A DNA stretch of 49,547 nt from the NCBI GenBank assembly GCA_001898185.1, contig MKTI01000014.1, positions 1 through 49,547 of the forward strand, read 5' to 3'. The first letter of the stretch is position 1. Each line of letters starts with the position of its first letter. The notes below the pieces were generated by a model. That model saw only the letters and a list, made by a program, of their open reading frames with translations. It was not told the DNA's origin and made no database searches. A program made the translations under genes and the position numbers. Positions 47,310-49,547 of the stretch are shown here, in pieces. Source of the stretch: Cellulomonas sp. 73-145. Its GTDB lineage: Bacteria; Actinomycetota; Actinomycetes; Actinomycetales; Cellulomonadaceae.

Positions 47310-47322
47310 GAGCAGGAACCTG

Positions 47323-47691
47323 GTGCGCTTCAAACGCATGAGATGCCGCGTGGCGGTCTGGATGTCACTGTCCCTGACGTTGGCAGTGTCCTCGGCCGCG
47401 TGCGGAGCCTCGGTCGACGGGGACCAATGGGTCGACGTCACCGTGACAAATACGAGGATGCTCCCGGTCACGCTAGACACCCGGCCACCGCGCCATCTCG
47501 CGCCGCAGCAGGCGACTGTGTTGCACGTGGACACAAACAACGACCCGCAAGTCCTTCAGGTTCGAAACGATTCCGGCGAGGTCTTGGGTTGTCTCACGTT
47601 TGATTACAAATCGCACGATTCTGCCGCGCCTTCTCAAGGCACCAGCGACCTGCCTGCGTGCCCACAGGGTGCGCGAACCTTCCCGGGCTGA
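47323..47691 (+). CDS. Small lipoprotein, candidate RHS immunity protein, 122 aa
   Basis: Starts 14 bp after the RHS stop. GTG 47323 is preceded by AGGAGCAGGAA; an in-frame ATG at 47338 is the alternative. It has a basic n-region, a hydrophobic stretch and a lipobox ending SSAAC27. A 95-residue mature domain follows, with two cysteines and no family I recognise. Position and tight spacing suggest co-expression with the RHS gene. In polymorphic toxin systems the gene just downstream is often the immunity factor, and an exported lipoprotein would suit a toxin that attacks from outside. No direct evidence is visible. Confidence 0.65.
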   Translation: MRFKRMRCRVAVWMSLSLTLAVSSAACGASVDGDQWVDVTVTNTRMLPVTLDTRPPRHLAPQQATVLHVDTNNDPQVLQVRNDSGEVLGCLTFDYKSHDSAAPSQGTSDLPACPQGARTFPG

Positions 47692-47955
47692 CGGCTCGAC
47701 CACAGGCATCGATCGGCCGGTGATGCGATGACATCGGAGACGCCTTCGGGGCCTGCTCGGTGGTTGAGGCACCGTGCCCTCGCACGTGAGGGATACCTTC
47801 GAGGTGCGGCGTCGGCATGCGGATGATCTATACGGCGTACTACACGATGCTCGCCGGGCGGAGGGCGGTCGCGTGGTGAAGCGCACGAACTAGCTCAGCA
47901 GGAAATCGCTCGCAGCCTGGATTCAAGTCCTCCAGACTTCACTAGACTTAGGCGA

Positions 47956-48258
47956 TTGCTGACTATTGGGGCGACGCTTGGGGCGATACCGGGATTCGCC
48001 ATTCTTGCGATCGGCCTGGTGGTATGGATCGCCGCCGGGTCACTTGCGCCTCTCAACATCGGTCTGGCACTCGGCGCCTTCCCGTGGTCCGTGGGTGCTA
48101 TCCAGCTAGTGCGGCGCTTGATGTTGCCTCTCCAGGCCCGCACATGGGCGAATCGTGAACGGCCACTCCCGTGGATCTTCCGCCCGAGTTGGATGGACAT
48201 CGTGGCCGCAGCCGCCGCTACCTGTGCAATAGCAATCGCCATGATCGGGTCCCGGTAG
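47956..48258 (+). CDS. Small membrane protein of unknown function, 100 aa
   Basis: Three hydrophobic segments at about residues 5-28, 33-52 and 80-97 are separated by a basic loop (RRLMLPLQARTWANRERPLP). The start is TTG 47956 with only a weak ribosome site, so the true start is uncertain. It lies 264 bp after the lipoprotein gene, in sequence with lower GC than region 1. It could be a second immunity factor or an unrelated hypothetical. Confidence 0.5.
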   Translation: MLTIGATLGAIPGFAILAIGLVVWIAAGSLAPLNIGLALGAFPWSVGAIQLVRRLMLPLQARTWANRERPLPWIFRPSWMDIVAAAAATCAIAIAMIGSR

Positions 48259-48392
48259 TGCACTTCTGATAGCGAAATGGATGCCCGTCTCCCAGGCCAG
48301 GGCTGCGGCGGATGCCGGCTCGCGTGAGGCGGCATCCGTCAGCGTGATGCTGCGCGCAGGAGGGAGGTGCGTCTGCTCTCGCGAAGACGCGC

Positions 48393-48983
48393 CTAGTGCT
48401 CAGTCGTGGGCCTCGGCGCGGTGCAATAGCCGGTGCGGGCGGCGCACTCGACGCAGAGGGTCTTGATGTAGTCGAAGTTGGAGCACTCATTTCCAGGGCC
48501 GCCGCACAGTTCGCACGTGTGCTCGGACTCCTCGCGAGCACGGTCGGTGACCGCCTTCATGGCCACTTCGACGGAGGCGCCCTTGGTGGTGTGGGCGTAA
48601 TACTCCAGGACGGACCACTTTTCCTTGATCTGGTGGACGGTGTAGTCCGGGTCGATCGCGGCAAGCTCACGGTCGGTCCGGATGATCAACTGGTACCAGC
48701 CAGCCTTGCAGGAGATCCACCGGCCCCAGCCCGGAGGGATCCTGCGCAGGACCGCTTCCAGAGCAGCTGCGTCGTCGCCGGCGTCGTCGGGGATGTGGAG
48801 GCTGTCGCGGACGCGGCCCATGTCCAGGTCGATGGCTTGGATCTGGTTCACCGCGGCCTGCAGTTCGTCACCATCCGCCGTCGGGGAGGTGAGGGCGTGC
48901 GCGGCGGCGTCGATGGCGGATTGCATCGCGGTCCACCGCTCTTGTTCTACCGGTGTCAGCTGGGGAATGCCGTCGTCAGCCAT
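48393..48983 (-). CDS. Cys-rich zinc-ribbon-like protein of unknown function, 196 aa
   Basis: The N-terminal half is helical (ERWTAMQSAIDAAAHALTS). A middle segment GWGRWISCKAGWYQLIIRTDRELAAIDPDYTVHQIKEKWSVLEYY precedes a C-terminal metal-site-like region CELCGGPGNECSNFDYIKTLCVEC (two CxxC pairs near residues 166-189). I chose ATG 48983 because GGAG lies upstream; ATG 49004 is in frame but lacks a ribosome site. It overlaps the end of the upstream antitoxin-like gene by 28 bases, so they are likely co-transcribed. A decayed fragment of a relative sits at 39525-39790. The function is not recognised. Confidence 0.75.
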   Translation of the reverse strand: MADDGIPQLTPVEQERWTAMQSAIDAAAHALTSPTADGDELQAAVNQIQAIDLDMGRVRDSLHIPDDAGDDAAALEAVLRRIPPGWGRWISCKAGWYQLIIRTDRELAAIDPDYTVHQIKEKWSVLEYYAHTTKGASVEVAMKAVTDRAREESEHTCELCGGPGNECSNFDYIKTLCVECAARTGYCTAPRPTTEH

Positions 48984-49450
48984 GGGTGTCCGCTCCGTTG
49001 CCATGGGTGGAGATGGGGGTCGTCCGCCGTCGCGTCGCGGTGTGGTGATCGGTGTGCTTTGGGCCGGTCGCCGACGTCACTACCCGCCGGGTGGGACGGC
49101 GTGACCACAAGATCGAGCCTCGACCAGCGGCGGGCGGTGTCGCAGGCGAGCGCGATGACGGCGCGAAGTTCGCTGCTCTGCTCGCGGATCGCCGTGGCCG
49201 GGGTGCGCCCGTGAAGGACCTTGCTGGGTGTGGTGAACCAGTCCAGCGTCGCCCACGCGTCGACGTGATGGGCGCGAAAGGGTGCGGCTGCCGCACCGAA
49301 AGCGGGCAGGACCTGCTCGCCGTCGAGCTGGAACAGGGGGTAGATGAGCGCGCCGCTTCGCAGCGGTGCTGCGAGAAGTAGTCCGCGTTGGGTGCGGTGA
49401 CGGACAGTGCTGCGGGACAGCTTCAGGAGGTGAGCCATCCCACGTGTCAA
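48956..49450 (-). CDS. Partial MbcA/ParS-like (DUF2384-type) antitoxin-family protein
   Basis: The visible part has a DNA-binding-like segment (LKLSRSTVRHRTQRGLLLAAP) and RSGALIYPLFQLDGEQVLPAF. These are followed by the toxin-binding-type motif AWATLDWFTTPSKVLHGRTPATAIRE. That layout is typical of the Xre/MbcA/ParS antitoxin family. Upstream codons (49451-49547) that look protein-coding lie in a different frame (ILKDVLRRRLETTPSPQGQF). Either the gene starts at TTG 49450 or a frameshift is present near 49435-49450; the window edge prevents a decision. The expected RES toxin partner is not next to it; the zinc-ribbon gene occupies that place. Confidence 0.6.
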   Translation of the reverse strand: MTRGMAHLLKLSRSTVRHRTQRGLLLAAPLRSGALIYPLFQLDGEQVLPAFGAAAAPFRAHHVDAWATLDWFTTPSKVLHGRTPATAIREQSSELRAVIALACDTARRWSRLDLVVTPSHPAGSDVGDRPKAHRSPHRDATADDPHLHPWQRSGHPWLTTAFPS

Positions 49451-49547
49451 CGACGGGCTGGAACTGACCCTGTGGCGACGGGGTGGTTTCCAGTCGTCGT
49501 CGCAACACGTCCTTGAGAATCGGGGTTCGTGTTGGCGTCGTCTCGTC

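Noticed and set aside
47885..47945. tRNA-like strings (TAGCTCAGCAGG and GGATTCAAGTCC)
   Set aside because: The D-arm and T-arm-like strings are present, but no acceptor stem or anticodon arm can be folded and the closing T-stem pair is mismatched. At most a vestige or chance.

Overview
The window is high-GC DNA (about 70% by eye) with GTG/ATG starts, ATGA-coupled operons, DUF6531/RHS genes and MmyB-type XRE regulators. This points to an actinomycete, plausibly of the order Micrococcales; the genus cannot be told from the sequence alone.

Region 1 (1-19527) is a fructan/difructose-anhydride utilisation locus. It holds three carbohydrate ABC importers (binding protein plus two permeases each; no ATPase gene, so a shared ATPase elsewhere is expected), a GH91 inulin fructotransferase or DFA III hydrolase, a GH172 (DUF2961) enzyme of the family that opens difructose anhydrides, two GH32 beta-fructosidases, a PfkB-type fructokinase and two LacI regulators. 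None of the four hydrolases has a visible export signal. The inferred route is uptake of inulo-oligosaccharides or difructose anhydride, intracellular opening to inulobiose, hydrolysis to fructose, then phosphorylation. Three promoters carry AAACGTTT palindromes just downstream of the -10, as expected of LacI-type operators. One permease contains a perfect in-frame 369-bp tandem duplication.

Region 2 (about 19800-39217) holds three similar redox modules. Each is a leftward set of aldo-keto reductases, zinc alcohol dehydrogenases, MFS exporters, cupin, SnoaL or carboxymuconolactone-decarboxylase proteins. Each lies beside a rightward MmyB-like XRE regulator (25438, 29843, 38336). The first regulator is translationally coupled to a putative Tat-exported lipoprotein flavodoxin. 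The third module also contains an Na+/H+ antiporter and a DUF2255 protein. The substrate is unknown; electrophile or quinone detoxification is an inference.

Region 3 (39218-49547) is an accessory segment. It contains a membrane-anchored HNH (DUF1524-like) nuclease with an Ala-Pro repeat, a secreted 1838-residue RHS/YD-repeat protein with an unrecognised C-terminal tip, a small lipoprotein and a small membrane protein (possible immunity factors), a Cys-rich zinc-ribbon-like protein and part of an MbcA/ParS-like antitoxin. A decayed, frameshifted fragment of the zinc-ribbon gene sits at the left side in the same orientation, so related sequences flank the nuclease/RHS block. No rRNA, intact tRNA, IS element or CRISPR array was seen.
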